Assembly (NCBI GenBank): GCA_002418725.1
Contig: DIER01000017.1
Span: forward strand, 1-64,000
Direction of reading: 5' to 3'
Source of the DNA: Acholeplasmataceae bacterium UBA5769
GTDB taxonomy: Bacteria > Bacillota_I > Bacilli_A > Acholeplasmatales > Acholeplasmataceae
DNA: 64,000 nucleotides
Part shown: positions 36,876 through 46,177 of the stretch, piece after piece
Numbering within the stretch: the first letter of the stretch is position 1
Layout of the letters: every line of letters starts with the position of its first letter
Program-made: the position numbers and the translations under genes
The notes under the pieces: generated by a model
The model's input: only the letters and a program-made list of their open reading frames with translations
What the model was told of the DNA's origin: nothing
Database searches by the model: none

Positions 36876-36921
36876 TTGTCATTAAGTTAAATAAAATGAT
36901 ATAATGAAAGCGCTTATTTCA
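36876..36921 (+). promoter_or_regulatory. promoter and palindrome of the small lipoprotein gene
   Basis: TTGTCA (36876-36881), 18 bases, TATAAT (36900-36905). TGAAAGCGCTTATTTCA (36905-36921) begins in the -10 and contains the AAGCGCTT palindrome within outer TGAAA/TTTCA arms, a LacI/cre-type site in a repressing position. Confidence 0.55.
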
Positions 36922-36942
36922 AATGAAAAAGGAGAGGATACT

Positions 36943-37506
36943 ATGAAAAAGCTCGTATTATTGTTAGTTGCATTATTCGGAGCATTTGCATTAGTTGGTT
37001 GTGTTAGCGGTACAGTTTTAGTGGATGAAGCACATGACTACTATGCTACAGGTCAGTTTGCAGGTTGGGCAGACGCCGTTGGTAATGAAAATTACAAGAT
37101 GGCTGCAATCGCTCGTAACGACGAAAGAATTAAGTCAATCGTTAACGAAACTAAAGGTGCTAAATATATCTATTTACTCGAAATCACATTACCAGCTGGT
37201 GATGCAGGTTGGACAGTAACTTATAAGATTAATGGCGTTGAAAAAGTTCTAAACGGTAATTTAACAGTGAAGATGATTCGCACAGACGCTGGTGAAGAAA
37301 TTCCAAACTGGTGGGGACAAAGCCCAGAATCAGGTAAGATGGAAAACTTAACACCTGACACATTCTATATTCCACCATTCGTTGAAGAAAACGTTGACCA
37401 AGCAGGCGGTTGGAATGACAATCCTGTTGCTATGGAAGCTGGAACATACTATTTCGTTTATGTGAAGTTTGAATCTTCTCAAGCATTCGCATTAATCAAG
37501 AAATAA
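36943..37506 (+). CDS. small lipoprotein of unknown function in the glucan locus
   Basis: 187 residues. The start at 36943 follows AAAGGAGAGG and gives a lipoprotein signal with LVGC (Cys20). The mature part is rich in Trp, Tyr and Gly, probably all beta (DYYATGQFAGWADAV, GWTVTYKING, IPNWWGQSPESG, QAGGWNDNPVAMEAGTYYFVYVKF). It resembles a carbohydrate-binding module in composition, and aromatic residues could stack on glucan, but I cannot place it in a named family. It has its own promoter with a LacI/cre-type site and a strong terminator, and lies between the import and phosphorylase operons. Confidence 0.7.
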   Translation: MKKLVLLLVALFGAFALVGCVSGTVLVDEAHDYYATGQFAGWADAVGNENYKMAAIARNDERIKSIVNETKGAKYIYLLEITLPAGDAGWTVTYKINGVEKVLNGNLTVKMIRTDAGEEIPNWWGQSPESGKMENLTPDTFYIPPFVEENVDQAGGWNDNPVAMEAGTYYFVYVKFESSQAFALIKK

Positions 37507-37524
37507 ATCCGATATTGCAATGTA

Positions 37525-37553
37525 AAAGGTATGCTGATGCATACCTTTTTTTG
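37525..37553 (+). terminator. terminator of the small lipoprotein gene
   Basis: AAAGGTATGC (37525-37534) pairs with GCATACCTTT (37539-37548) around 4 bases, followed by T. Confidence 0.9.
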
Positions 37554-37577
37554 CGTAAGTTACACATAATTCTAATA

Positions 37578-37625
37578 TGTAAACGGTGGCATAACTAACA
37601 ATACTTCGAAATATGTTAATATAAG
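37578..37625 (+). promoter_or_regulatory. cre-type site and -10 upstream of glgP
   Basis: TGTAAACGGTGGCA (37578-37591) fits TGNAANCGNWNNCA exactly. A weak -10, TATAAG, is at 37620-37625. The core shares GTAAACG and GCATAA with the malE site at 31428. Confidence 0.5.
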
Positions 37626-37652
37626 AATGTATATTAACTTAAGGAGACGACA

Positions 37653-40031
37653 ATGAAAACATCATTTAACGATAAACAAGCCTTTAAGCAGGCATTTTTG
37701 AATGGTCTAAATGAGACCTATCAGGTGTCACTTGAAGCATCATCGATAGAACAACGCTACACCATTCTTGCTAAAATGCTCGATGGAGCACTTGAAAATG
37801 ATTTAAGAAAAACCACAGAAACTGTTAAAAATCAAGGATTGAAAAAGACGATCTATTTTTCAATGGAGTTTTTGATGGGACGCTTAATTACCAACAACTT
37901 ATTTAATAGTGGTCATTACCAAGTCGTGAAAGAGGCTTTTGATGACTGGGGTTTAGATTTAAACGAAGTTGAGAATGCAGAAAGCGATGCAGGGCTTGGT
38001 AACGGTGGTTTAGGAAGACTTGCTGCATGTTTCTTAGATTCAGCAGCATCGATCGGTTTGCCACTCTATGGTAATTCACTGCGCTACCAACATGGCTTTT
38101 TTGTCCAAGACATTAAAAACCATAAACAAGTTGAATTTCCCGATCCATGGTTAAATAAACCCTTTGTTTGGGAAAAACGTGTGGATGAAGATGCGATTCA
38201 AATTCCGTTATTTGGTTATGTTGAACACACACGTTTGATTAACCCCCAATGGATCAAGGCAGTTCCTTATGATGTGAAAATCGTCGGCGATCAAAATGGT
38301 GTCGTGACAACCCTTCGTTTATGGTCAACAGAGCCTTCAGATAAACAAGAAATCAAGAGTGAAGAATACGTTCAAATGACACGTAAGATCACTGATGCGC
38401 TCTATCCAGATGATTCGACCGAAGATGGCAAGTCTTTACGTTTAATGCAATCCTATGTGTTTAGTGCAGCAGGTGTAAAAGCAGCCATGAATGAACATAA
38501 AGCTTTAGGGCGTGATGTTCGAACCCTTCCTGATTATTTCACATTCCAAATCAATGATACCCATCCTACCCTTGTGATTCCAGAGATGATGCGCATTTTA
38601 ATGGATGAAGAAGGTATCGGTTATGAGGAAGCATGGCATATCACACAACGTACCTGTGCGTTTACGAACCATACGATTTTAGCTGAAGCTTTAGAAAAAT
38701 GGAATATCCATATTTTTAGAAATCTTTTACCACGCATTTATGAGATTGTTGCTGAAATGAACAGAAGGTTTAAATTTATTTTGGAATCTGATGGTCGTTT
38801 CAATCGTGAACAGATTTATTTAATGAGTTTGATCGGGCAAAATCATGTCCGTATGGCACATATTTGTATTTATGGTTCATTTTCAATCAATGGGGTTGCT
38901 GAATTACATACCAACATTTTAAAGAATAATGAAATGCGTAATTTCTATCATTTATACCCCTTAAAGTTTAACAATAAAACCAATGGGATAACACACCGTA
39001 GATGGTTGATTCATACCAATCCAGAACTTGTATCGATTCTTGATGAAACGATCGGTAACGAGTGGAGAAAAGACTTAACGAAACTGGTCAAGTTTGATCA
39101 ATACCGTTTTGATCGTGATGTTCAATTTAAGGTTGACCTCATGAAGCGTGCTAAAAAACAAGCGTTAGCGAAACGTATCAAAGAAGATACAGGTGTTGAA
39201 CTTAATGTGGATAGCATCTTTGATATTCAAGTCAAACGTCTCCATGAATACAAGCGTCAACTCTTGAATGTGCTTCATATCATCTATGTTTATCAACGCC
39301 TTAAAAAAGATAGTTCTTTTAAAGAAGCCTATTTCCCACATTCCTTCATTTTTGGTGCGAAAGCAGCACCTTCCTATCATATGGCTAAATCAATCATTGA
39401 ACTGATTGATACGGTTGCTGATGTGATCAACAACGACCCTGAGACCAACGATTTACTTAAAGTTGTCTTTGTCAGAAATTATAACGTTACTTATGCAGAA
39501 TACATCATGCCAGCAGCTGATTTATCTGAACAAATTTCAACCGCAACCAAAGAAGCTTCTGGAACAGGAAACATGAAGTTTATGATGAATGGCGCAATCA
39601 CGATTGGTACCATGGATGGTGCAAACGTTGAAATCGTCGAAAAAGCCGGATATGAAAATGAAATTATCTTCGGTTTATCCGCTGAAGAAGTTACCAAACT
39701 TTACACATTTAATGGCTACAAGCCAAGAGAAATCTTTGATCAAGACCCACGTTTGCAACAAGTGTTCCAGTTTATTCGTAAACTTAATCCAAACCCACAA
39801 CACTTTGACTACATCTTAAATGCCTTATTAAACTCAGACTATTTCTTAGTCATGAAAGATTTTGCAAGTTATGTCAAAGCACATGAAGTTGCCAACAGTG
39901 CGTATAAGAACAGAACCAGATGGTTAGCGATGTCGATTTCAAACATTGCAAATTCAGGTTACTTTACATCAGACCGCACCATCGAACAATATAATAATGA
40001 CATTTGGAAATTAAAGAAGATCACATTTTAA
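37653..40031 (+). CDS. glgP: glycogen/maltodextrin phosphorylase
   Basis: 792 residues, normal for the family. It releases glucose-1-phosphate from the non-reducing ends of alpha-1,4-glucans in the cytoplasm. The pyridoxal phosphate Lys is Lys642 in EASGTGNMKFMMNGA. Other hallmark blocks: NGGLGRLAACFLDSAAS, FQINDTHPTLVIPEMMRIL, VKRLHEYKRQLLN. It heads an operon with a GH13 hydrolase, pullulanase and branching enzyme, which together degrade and remodel glucan. Confidence 0.97.
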   Translation: MKTSFNDKQAFKQAFLNGLNETYQVSLEASSIEQRYTILAKMLDGALENDLRKTTETVKNQGLKKTIYFSMEFLMGRLITNNLFNSGHYQVVKEAFDDWGLDLNEVENAESDAGLGNGGLGRLAACFLDSAASIGLPLYGNSLRYQHGFFVQDIKNHKQVEFPDPWLNKPFVWEKRVDEDAIQIPLFGYVEHTRLINPQWIKAVPYDVKIVGDQNGVVTTLRLWSTEPSDKQEIKSEEYVQMTRKITDALYPDDSTEDGKSLRLMQSYVFSAAGVKAAMNEHKALGRDVRTLPDYFTFQINDTHPTLVIPEMMRILMDEEGIGYEEAWHITQRTCAFTNHTILAEALEKWNIHIFRNLLPRIYEIVAEMNRRFKFILESDGRFNREQIYLMSLIGQNHVRMAHICIYGSFSINGVAELHTNILKNNEMRNFYHLYPLKFNNKTNGITHRRWLIHTNPELVSILDETIGNEWRKDLTKLVKFDQYRFDRDVQFKVDLMKRAKKQALAKRIKEDTGVELNVDSIFDIQVKRLHEYKRQLLNVLHIIYVYQRLKKDSSFKEAYFPHSFIFGAKAAPSYHMAKSIIELIDTVADVINNDPETNDLLKVVFVRNYNVTYAEYIMPAADLSEQISTATKEASGTGNMKFMMNGAITIGTMDGANVEIVEKAGYENEIIFGLSAEEVTKLYTFNGYKPREIFDQDPRLQQVFQFIRKLNPNPQHFDYILNALLNSDYFLVMKDFASYVKAHEVANSAYKNRTRWLAMSISNIANSGYFTSDRTIEQYNNDIWKLKKITF

Positions 40032-40045
40032 AGAGGTGATTTTGG

Positions 40046-41338
40046 ATGGCAAAACAAACCGACCTTCTCTTAAGGACGCAAACGATTTACCAAGTTTTTC
40101 CAAGACAACATTCCAAGACACATAACATCCAAGGTGTTATCAAAGATCTCGATCGGATCAAGTCTTTAGGAGTCGATGTCATTTATCTCTTACCGATTCA
40201 TCCGATTGGTAAAAAAGCGAGAAAGGGCAGCCAAGGCAGCCCTTATTCCATTGTTAATTACCTTGAAATCAATAACGATTTAGGAACCATGGAAGATTTT
40301 GATTTGCTCATCAAAGAAGCACATCAACGCGACATGAAAGTGATGATCGATATCGTCTTTAACCATACCTCAAGAGATAGTGTTTATGTGAATAAACAGC
40401 CACATTGGTTCTATCGTAACCAAGAAGGAGAACTCGCGAATCGTGTGGGTGATTGGAGTGATATCACCGATCTTGATTTTGGTGTGCGTGAGGTTTGGGA
40501 CGAACTGATCCAAGTGCTTTATTTTTGGGCACGCAAAGTGGATGGGTTTCGTTGTGATGTCGCACCACTCATTCCCTTAGATTTTTGGCTTGAAGCGAGA
40601 AAGACAATCGATCAGGTTCGACCAGATTTGATCTGGTTATCCGAATCCGTTCATCCAGGCTTCATTAAATACTTGCGGGATCGAGGTTTCGAATGTTATA
40701 GTGATGCAGAAATGTATCAAGCCTTCGATATCTTATACGATTATGACATCTTTGAAGATATGTATGCCTATTTGGAAAATCCAAAAAAGCTGAAACTATG
40801 GATCGAAGCGATTGAAAGACAGGAAACGACGTATCCCAAAAACTATATTAAGATGCGCAGCTTTGAAAATCATGATCAACCGAGACTTAGATCTAAAGTA
40901 AGAGATGAAGTCCATTTTATACAGATGGTTGCTTTAAGTTTTTTCCTCAAAGGAACAGCATTTATCTATGCAGGCATGGAACATCAAGCAACAAAGCAAC
41001 CTTCTTTGTTTGAGTTTGATGAAGTTTCATGGTCTGATAAGGATAGTTTAGAACCGTTTTTTACACGATTAGCTCGTTTTAAGAAACAACCCATTTTCGC
41101 CTTTGGTCACACCTATATGCATCATAAAGAAGATGTGGTGGTGATGTCTTATCAGTATCAGCACCAATTTGTGGTAGGAATCTTTAACTTAGAGCATGCA
41201 AAAGAAGTTATAGTTCCTCTCATTGATGGTATTTACACGAACTTTTTAGATGAAACTGAGGTTGTCGTTCATCAACAAAAGATAGTTTTATCTGACAAAC
41301 CCATAATCATTGACACATTAAAGGAACATATCCGATGA
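40046..41338 (+). CDS. cytosolic GH13 alpha-glucan hydrolase or transferase
   Basis: 430 residues, short for GH13, no signal peptide. Region I is MIDIVFNHTS, region II VDGFRCDVAPLI (Asp171), region III WLSESVHPGF (acid/base Glu200) and region IV MRSFENHDQPR. The SESVH in place of the usual GE-W block and the lack of an N-terminal CBM set it apart from neopullulanases. It may hydrolyse or rearrange short maltodextrins. GAGGTGAT lies before the start. It follows glgP after 14 bases and overlaps pulA by 4. Confidence 0.82.
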   Translation: MAKQTDLLLRTQTIYQVFPRQHSKTHNIQGVIKDLDRIKSLGVDVIYLLPIHPIGKKARKGSQGSPYSIVNYLEINNDLGTMEDFDLLIKEAHQRDMKVMIDIVFNHTSRDSVYVNKQPHWFYRNQEGELANRVGDWSDITDLDFGVREVWDELIQVLYFWARKVDGFRCDVAPLIPLDFWLEARKTIDQVRPDLIWLSESVHPGFIKYLRDRGFECYSDAEMYQAFDILYDYDIFEDMYAYLENPKKLKLWIEAIERQETTYPKNYIKMRSFENHDQPRLRSKVRDEVHFIQMVALSFFLKGTAFIYAGMEHQATKQPSLFEFDEVSWSDKDSLEPFFTRLARFKKQPIFAFGHTYMHHKEDVVVMSYQYQHQFVVGIFNLEHAKEVIVPLIDGIYTNFLDETEVVVHQQKIVLSDKPIIIDTLKEHIR

Positions 41339-43293
41339 GAATTTTTATTGACAGCATGACATTACTGCGCGTTGAATCTGATCAGTATATTGACCAGATT
41401 GAAATCCCCACCCACACCATCAAATGGGTAAGAAATGAAGGTTATTTTCAGTATTTCCAAACGGAAAGACCTATTGACCTTCATCTACGTGATCAGATTC
41501 TCATCAACGGGGCTCATTACCCGCTTGAAATTGGATTGGTGACACTCACGAAAGAGTTTGAAGCACGCTTTCGTTACGATGGCAAACTAGGTTATGATTA
41601 CTCACCCTCATCCACAAGATTTGCTGTGTTTACACCAGTTGCTAAGGAAGTGTATGTTGTCGTGGATGACATCGCTTACCCCATGAGCTATCAAGAACCT
41701 ATTTGGGAACGCATCGTTGATGGAAACATGAATGGTAAAAGATACCATTACCGTGTGAGACTTGTGGATCAGTTTGTTGATGTCGAAGATCCTTATGCGA
41801 ATGCAAAAGCGACAACAGGCTCTTATGTCATTGACTGGCAAGCACTTACCCCTATTGAAAAAACACCAATTAAACTGAAAAACTATGTGGATGCGGTGAT
41901 CTATGAAGGGCACGTCAGAGATATGACGATTCATCTTGATGTCTCTAACCAAGGGTTATTTGATGGCTTAACTGAAAAGAGTAGACTTCTTAAAGGCAGT
42001 GTTTTACAATACATCAAACGACTTGGCATGACACACTTACAGCTCCTTCCAGTGTATGATTTTGAAGGGGTTAATGATACAGAGAAGAAAAATTTATACA
42101 ACTGGGGATACAATCCATCAGCATATTTTAGTGTAGAAGGTTGGTATTCAAAACATCCAGAAAACCCTTATGAACGTATCAACGAATTTCGTTCTTTAAT
42201 CAATGAAGCACATCGCTTAAAGTTAGGCGTCAACATGGATGTCGTCTATAACCATGTCTATAACCATCTCACATTCCCTTATGATTTTTTGGTTCCAGGC
42301 TATTTTTATCGCCATAATCAAGTCAAAAAAATGACGGATGCTTCCTATTGTGGAAACGATGTGGAAACGAGAAATTACATGGTCAGAAAACTCATCATCG
42401 ATAGTCTGATTCATTTTGTCGAAAACTTTCAAATCGATGGGTTTCGCTTTGACTTGATGGGTTTAATAGACCTAGAAACGATGAAAACGATTGAAAAAGA
42501 ACTTAAATCAAGACATCCCTACATCATGCTTTATGGTGAAGGATGGCATATGGCATCTGAATTACCATCCAAACAACGGGCATCGATGCACAATCAAGCC
42601 CAGTTTGATGGGTTCGCCCATTTCAATGATTTTTATCGGAACACGATGAAAGGGGAACTTCATGGGCAAGGCTTAGGGTATACAATGGGTAATAAGAACT
42701 TGATCAACAAAGCTATGGATGCCATGATTGGCAGCCCGCACATGTTTTTATCACCTAATCAATCCATCAACTATGTTGAATGTCATGACAATATGACCTT
42801 CTACGATAAAATGCTTTTATCAAGTGGTTTTGAAAAGGAATCCTTTAAAGTCTACCAAGATTTTGCAAATCATCTGATTGCAATCTCACAAGGTGTTCCG
42901 TTTTATCATGCAGGTCAAGAGTTTTATCGCACCAAAATGGGTGTTGAAAATTCCTATAACAGTCCGGATGCCATTAACCAAATCATTTGGAATCCTAAAA
43001 CAGAAGCAGTGGACAAATTAAAGAAATTACTAAAGATTAGAAAACGACATAGCCTTTACCGCATGACAACGTATGATGCACATGTTAAGATGAGAAGAGA
43101 ACAAAACATCATTATTTATGAACTTGAAAATCACCGTGAGATTTTAAGACACTACATCAAGTGCGAAACGGGGATTGAAAAGTTTCCTCTACACGAGGGG
43201 ACACTTATTTTTCCTTCCCAAAACGTCTTAACTGAAGAAACAGACATGTATGTCGATAAACCTGGTATTTATATTGTTAAGCTCAAAAAATAA
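41335..43293 (+). CDS. pulA: cytosolic type I pullulanase / debranching enzyme
   Basis: 652 residues, no signal. N-terminal beta domain and CBM48-like region (FRYDGKLGYDYSPSSTRFAVFTP), then a GH13 barrel with the type I motif YNWGYNP, region I NMDVVYNHV, region II GFRFDLMGLID (Asp373), region III YGEGWHM (Glu402) and region IV NYVECHDNMT. It cuts alpha-1,6 branches of imported or stored glucan and works with phosphorylase. It overlaps the previous gene by 4 bases and precedes glgB. It is much shorter than the surface pullulanase because it lacks the binding modules. Confidence 0.92.
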   Translation: MRIFIDSMTLLRVESDQYIDQIEIPTHTIKWVRNEGYFQYFQTERPIDLHLRDQILINGAHYPLEIGLVTLTKEFEARFRYDGKLGYDYSPSSTRFAVFTPVAKEVYVVVDDIAYPMSYQEPIWERIVDGNMNGKRYHYRVRLVDQFVDVEDPYANAKATTGSYVIDWQALTPIEKTPIKLKNYVDAVIYEGHVRDMTIHLDVSNQGLFDGLTEKSRLLKGSVLQYIKRLGMTHLQLLPVYDFEGVNDTEKKNLYNWGYNPSAYFSVEGWYSKHPENPYERINEFRSLINEAHRLKLGVNMDVVYNHVYNHLTFPYDFLVPGYFYRHNQVKKMTDASYCGNDVETRNYMVRKLIIDSLIHFVENFQIDGFRFDLMGLIDLETMKTIEKELKSRHPYIMLYGEGWHMASELPSKQRASMHNQAQFDGFAHFNDFYRNTMKGELHGQGLGYTMGNKNLINKAMDAMIGSPHMFLSPNQSINYVECHDNMTFYDKMLLSSGFEKESFKVYQDFANHLIAISQGVPFYHAGQEFYRTKMGVENSYNSPDAINQIIWNPKTEAVDKLKKLLKIRKRHSLYRMTTYDAHVKMRREQNIIIYELENHREILRHYIKCETGIEKFPLHEGTLIFPSQNVLTEETDMYVDKPGIYIVKLKK

Positions 43294-43305
43294 AGGAGTG
43301 ATGGT

Positions 43306-45168
43306 ATGCGTTTGATTTCAGATCACGATGTCAATTCATTTTTACTCGGTCAACATGACAGGTTGCACGCATTTTTAGGTGCGCATCTGATTAGAAATGA
43401 TCAAAAAGAGATTGTTGCTACGGAATTTACAGTTTACGCACCGAATGCCAAAGAAGTTCGTTTGGCTGCTGAATTTAACAATTATGAAGGATGGAAACAT
43501 GTTTTAACTAAAATTCATCATATGGGCTTTTATCGCATTGAAATCCCTGGAGATCAGAGCTACAAGATGTATAAATATGAAATCCATACGCAAGATCACC
43601 GCATCCTTTACAAATCAGATCCTTTTGGCTATTACGCGGAAGTAAGACCAGGTACTGCATCCAAGGTTTATGAAATCAACGGTTATCCATGGAAAGACCA
43701 AGAATGGTTTTATGTCAAAAAGAAAAGTTATCAAGAACCCCTTTTAATTTATGAACTTCATCTTGGTTCATGGCGTAGAAAATTTGGCGCGTTCAAACCT
43801 TATAATGAAATGGTTGCTGAATTGATTGCTTATGTGAAAGATCAAGGGTTTACCCATATTGAACTCATGCCCGTCTATGAACATCCACTCGACGATTCAT
43901 GGGGATATCAAGGCACCGGATTTTTTGCTGCGACTTCAAGATTTGGTGTACCAATGGATTTGATGTACATGATCGATCAACTGCATCAAGCAGGTATTGG
44001 TGTGATCATGGATTGGGTCTTAGGACATATTTGCAGGGATGCACATGGTTTATCTTTCTTTGATGGGACATCTCTGTTTGAATTTGATGATCAAGACCGA
44101 AGAGAGAATGTCACATGGGGGACAGATAATCTCGATTTTTCAAAAGGGATTACCCGAAGTTTTATGCTTTCTGCGCTCACATTTTGGATGGAATACTTTC
44201 ACGTAGATGGTTACAGAATTGATGCTGTTTCCAATTTAATTTATTATCTAGGACGAAAAGATAAAGGGGTCAATCAAGACGCGATTAACTTTATTAGACA
44301 GTTATCTTATCATCTTTTTGGTAAAGACGATAGACTCTTATTCATGGCAGAAGACTCCACAGATTTTCCCTATGTCACACATCCAGTGGATACAGGTGGC
44401 ATCGGATTTAACTATAAGTGGAACATGGGCTTTATGAATGATGTGTTGCGCTATTTTAAAGAGGACCCTATCCACAGAAAATTCCACCACGCAAAGATTA
44501 CATTTGGCCTTGTATACGCATTTAACGAACAATTTGTTCTTCCCTTTTCACACGATGAAGTCGTGCATATGAAAGGTTCGCTTGTCAACAAGATGCCAGG
44601 AGATTATTTTCAAAAAATGGCGAATTGGCGTTTGTTATTGACGTTATGGATGACGCATCCGGGTAAGAAACTTCTCTTTATGGGACAAGAGTTTGCACAG
44701 TTTTCAGAGTGGGCTTTTCAAGGCGAAATCGATTGGCATTTGCTCGATTATCCAGCACACCAAAAAGCCAATCGTTATTTTAAAGACTTAGCACAAGTCT
44801 ATCGCCATCATGATGCCCTCTATCAGTATGACCATCATCCAAAGGGATTCGAATGGTCCATTGTCGATGATCAAGATCAAAGTGTCTTCGCGTTTATCAG
44901 AAGAAGTGATGAAGAAACCTTACTCATCATTTTAAACATGACACCCAATGTTCATCAAACCTATGAGATTGGGGTACCACACAGGGGGACTTGGGTGGAG
45001 ATTTTAAACAGCGATAAAGAGATTTACTTTGGTAGTGATCAGTACAATGGGACTTCATTAAAGACCATCAAAATGGATAAAAACCAGTTCAAGTATGTGA
45101 TTAAACCAAAACTTGGACCACTGACTGGTATGATTTTTAAATATCAAAAACCAAATAAAAAAACATAA
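43306..45168 (+). CDS. glgB: 1,4-alpha-glucan branching enzyme
   Basis: 620 residues. CBM48 at the N-terminus (FTVYAPNAKEVRLAAEFNNYEGW), then a GH13 barrel. The family blocks ELHLGSWRR and SWGYQGTGFFAATSRFG are clear. Catalytic residues: Asp306 in GYRIDAVSNLIYY, Glu349 in AEDSTDFP, Asp in LPFSHDEVVHMKGSL. Region I reads DWVLGHICRDAHGL, where a Pro is usual instead of the first Leu. It adds alpha-1,6 branches, so the cell makes a branched glucan, although no glgC or glgA is in the window. It is the last gene of the glgP operon. Confidence 0.95.
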   Translation: MRLISDHDVNSFLLGQHDRLHAFLGAHLIRNDQKEIVATEFTVYAPNAKEVRLAAEFNNYEGWKHVLTKIHHMGFYRIEIPGDQSYKMYKYEIHTQDHRILYKSDPFGYYAEVRPGTASKVYEINGYPWKDQEWFYVKKKSYQEPLLIYELHLGSWRRKFGAFKPYNEMVAELIAYVKDQGFTHIELMPVYEHPLDDSWGYQGTGFFAATSRFGVPMDLMYMIDQLHQAGIGVIMDWVLGHICRDAHGLSFFDGTSLFEFDDQDRRENVTWGTDNLDFSKGITRSFMLSALTFWMEYFHVDGYRIDAVSNLIYYLGRKDKGVNQDAINFIRQLSYHLFGKDDRLLFMAEDSTDFPYVTHPVDTGGIGFNYKWNMGFMNDVLRYFKEDPIHRKFHHAKITFGLVYAFNEQFVLPFSHDEVVHMKGSLVNKMPGDYFQKMANWRLLLTLWMTHPGKKLLFMGQEFAQFSEWAFQGEIDWHLLDYPAHQKANRYFKDLAQVYRHHDALYQYDHHPKGFEWSIVDDQDQSVFAFIRRSDEETLLIILNMTPNVHQTYEIGVPHRGTWVEILNSDKEIYFGSDQYNGTSLKTIKMDKNQFKYVIKPKLGPLTGMIFKYQKPNKKT

Positions 45169-45169
45169 A

Positions 45170-45204
45170 AAAAAGAATCTCACCGACCAGGGTGAGATTT
45201 TTTT
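45170..45204. terminator. bidirectional terminator between glgB and lacI-type genes
   Basis: AATCTCACC (45176-45184) pairs with GGTGAGATT (45191-45199), with an A-run before and T-run after. Confidence 0.9.
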
Positions 45205-46177
45205 ATGACTTGGTTGTTTCTCTTTCAATCAGTTTGACATCGATAATGTCATGGAGTGAATCGAGTTCAACACCACGAATCAATCGCGTTAAACTGATAA
45301 ACGATTGTTTGCCCATAAAGTTAACCGATTGATGGACGGTTGTGATTGCTGGTGTAACCCACTTTGAATAAGGTGTGTTGTCGTAACCGATGATTTGGAC
45401 ATCCGCAGGGACTTTTTTTCCTAATTTTTGCAAGATATGAAGTGCGGTCAACGCAAGCGTATCAGAGAAAGCGAAGATACCATCCACATTGGGGTTATTT
45501 CTTAAAACTTCTTCCATGAGTTTCACATCGGGATTGATGAGATCAAAATCAAAGATATCTGCGTAAAGTTGATGAGTTTTGAGTTCATTGAGGAAGCCGA
45601 TAGTACGTTCCATGGTCGTGAGCAAGAAGGAAGGACCTCGGAAAACTAAAATCGTTTTACATCCTGTAGAGATCAGTTTTTTAGCGGCTAACGTGCCACC
45701 TTTGACGTTATCTGAAGTGATCGAAGGGATGTTTTCATCTAAAATATGGTCTACAGTGACCACAGGGATATTGAGTTCTTGTAATTTATCTCGGTTTGAG
45801 AAATTGGAAGCAATGATCAAACCTTCAATGTTATATTGTTCAAAGAATTTTAAGTACTCTAGCTCGCGATCGGGATCATCTTGTGTGTGGCAAAACATGA
45901 TTTTATACCCATAGGCAGACGCTTGAGATTCAATCCCTTCTAAAAGTTCGCCATAAAATGATGGTCCAATATGTGGAACAATAACTCCAATAATTTTAGA
46001 ACTGCGATTGGTCAGAGAACGGGCAAGTTGGTTAGGAATAAACCCTAGTTCAGCAATGATTTTATTGACTAACACTTTGGTTTCTTCGTGCACATACCCC
46101 TTTTGGTTAATGACGCGTGAAACAGTTGAAACACTGACGTTCGCTTTTTTAGCGACATCACGGATGGTTGGTTTCAT
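45203..46177 (-). CDS. LacI family transcriptional regulator (MalR-like)
   Basis: 324 residues. N-terminal helix-turn-helix TIRDVAKKANVSVSTVSRVI and hinge NQLARSLTNRSSKIIGVIVP, then a periplasmic-binding-protein-like effector domain with the usual YDNTPYSKWVTPAITTVHQ block. It probably senses a maltodextrin or related sugar and represses the glucan genes. It overlaps the upstream GH13 gene by 4 bases. The LacI-type palindromes between its operon and malL, and upstream of malE, the small lipoprotein gene and glgP, are candidate targets. A global CcpA could also use some of them. Confidence 0.93.
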   Translation of the reverse strand: MKPTIRDVAKKANVSVSTVSRVINQKGYVHEETKVLVNKIIAELGFIPNQLARSLTNRSSKIIGVIVPHIGPSFYGELLEGIESQASAYGYKIMFCHTQDDPDRELEYLKFFEQYNIEGLIIASNFSNRDKLQELNIPVVTVDHILDENIPSITSDNVKGGTLAAKKLISTGCKTILVFRGPSFLLTTMERTIGFLNELKTHQLYADIFDFDLINPDVKLMEEVLRNNPNVDGIFAFSDTLALTALHILQKLGKKVPADVQIIGYDNTPYSKWVTPAITTVHQSVNFMGKQSFISLTRLIRGVELDSLHDIIDVKLIERETTKS

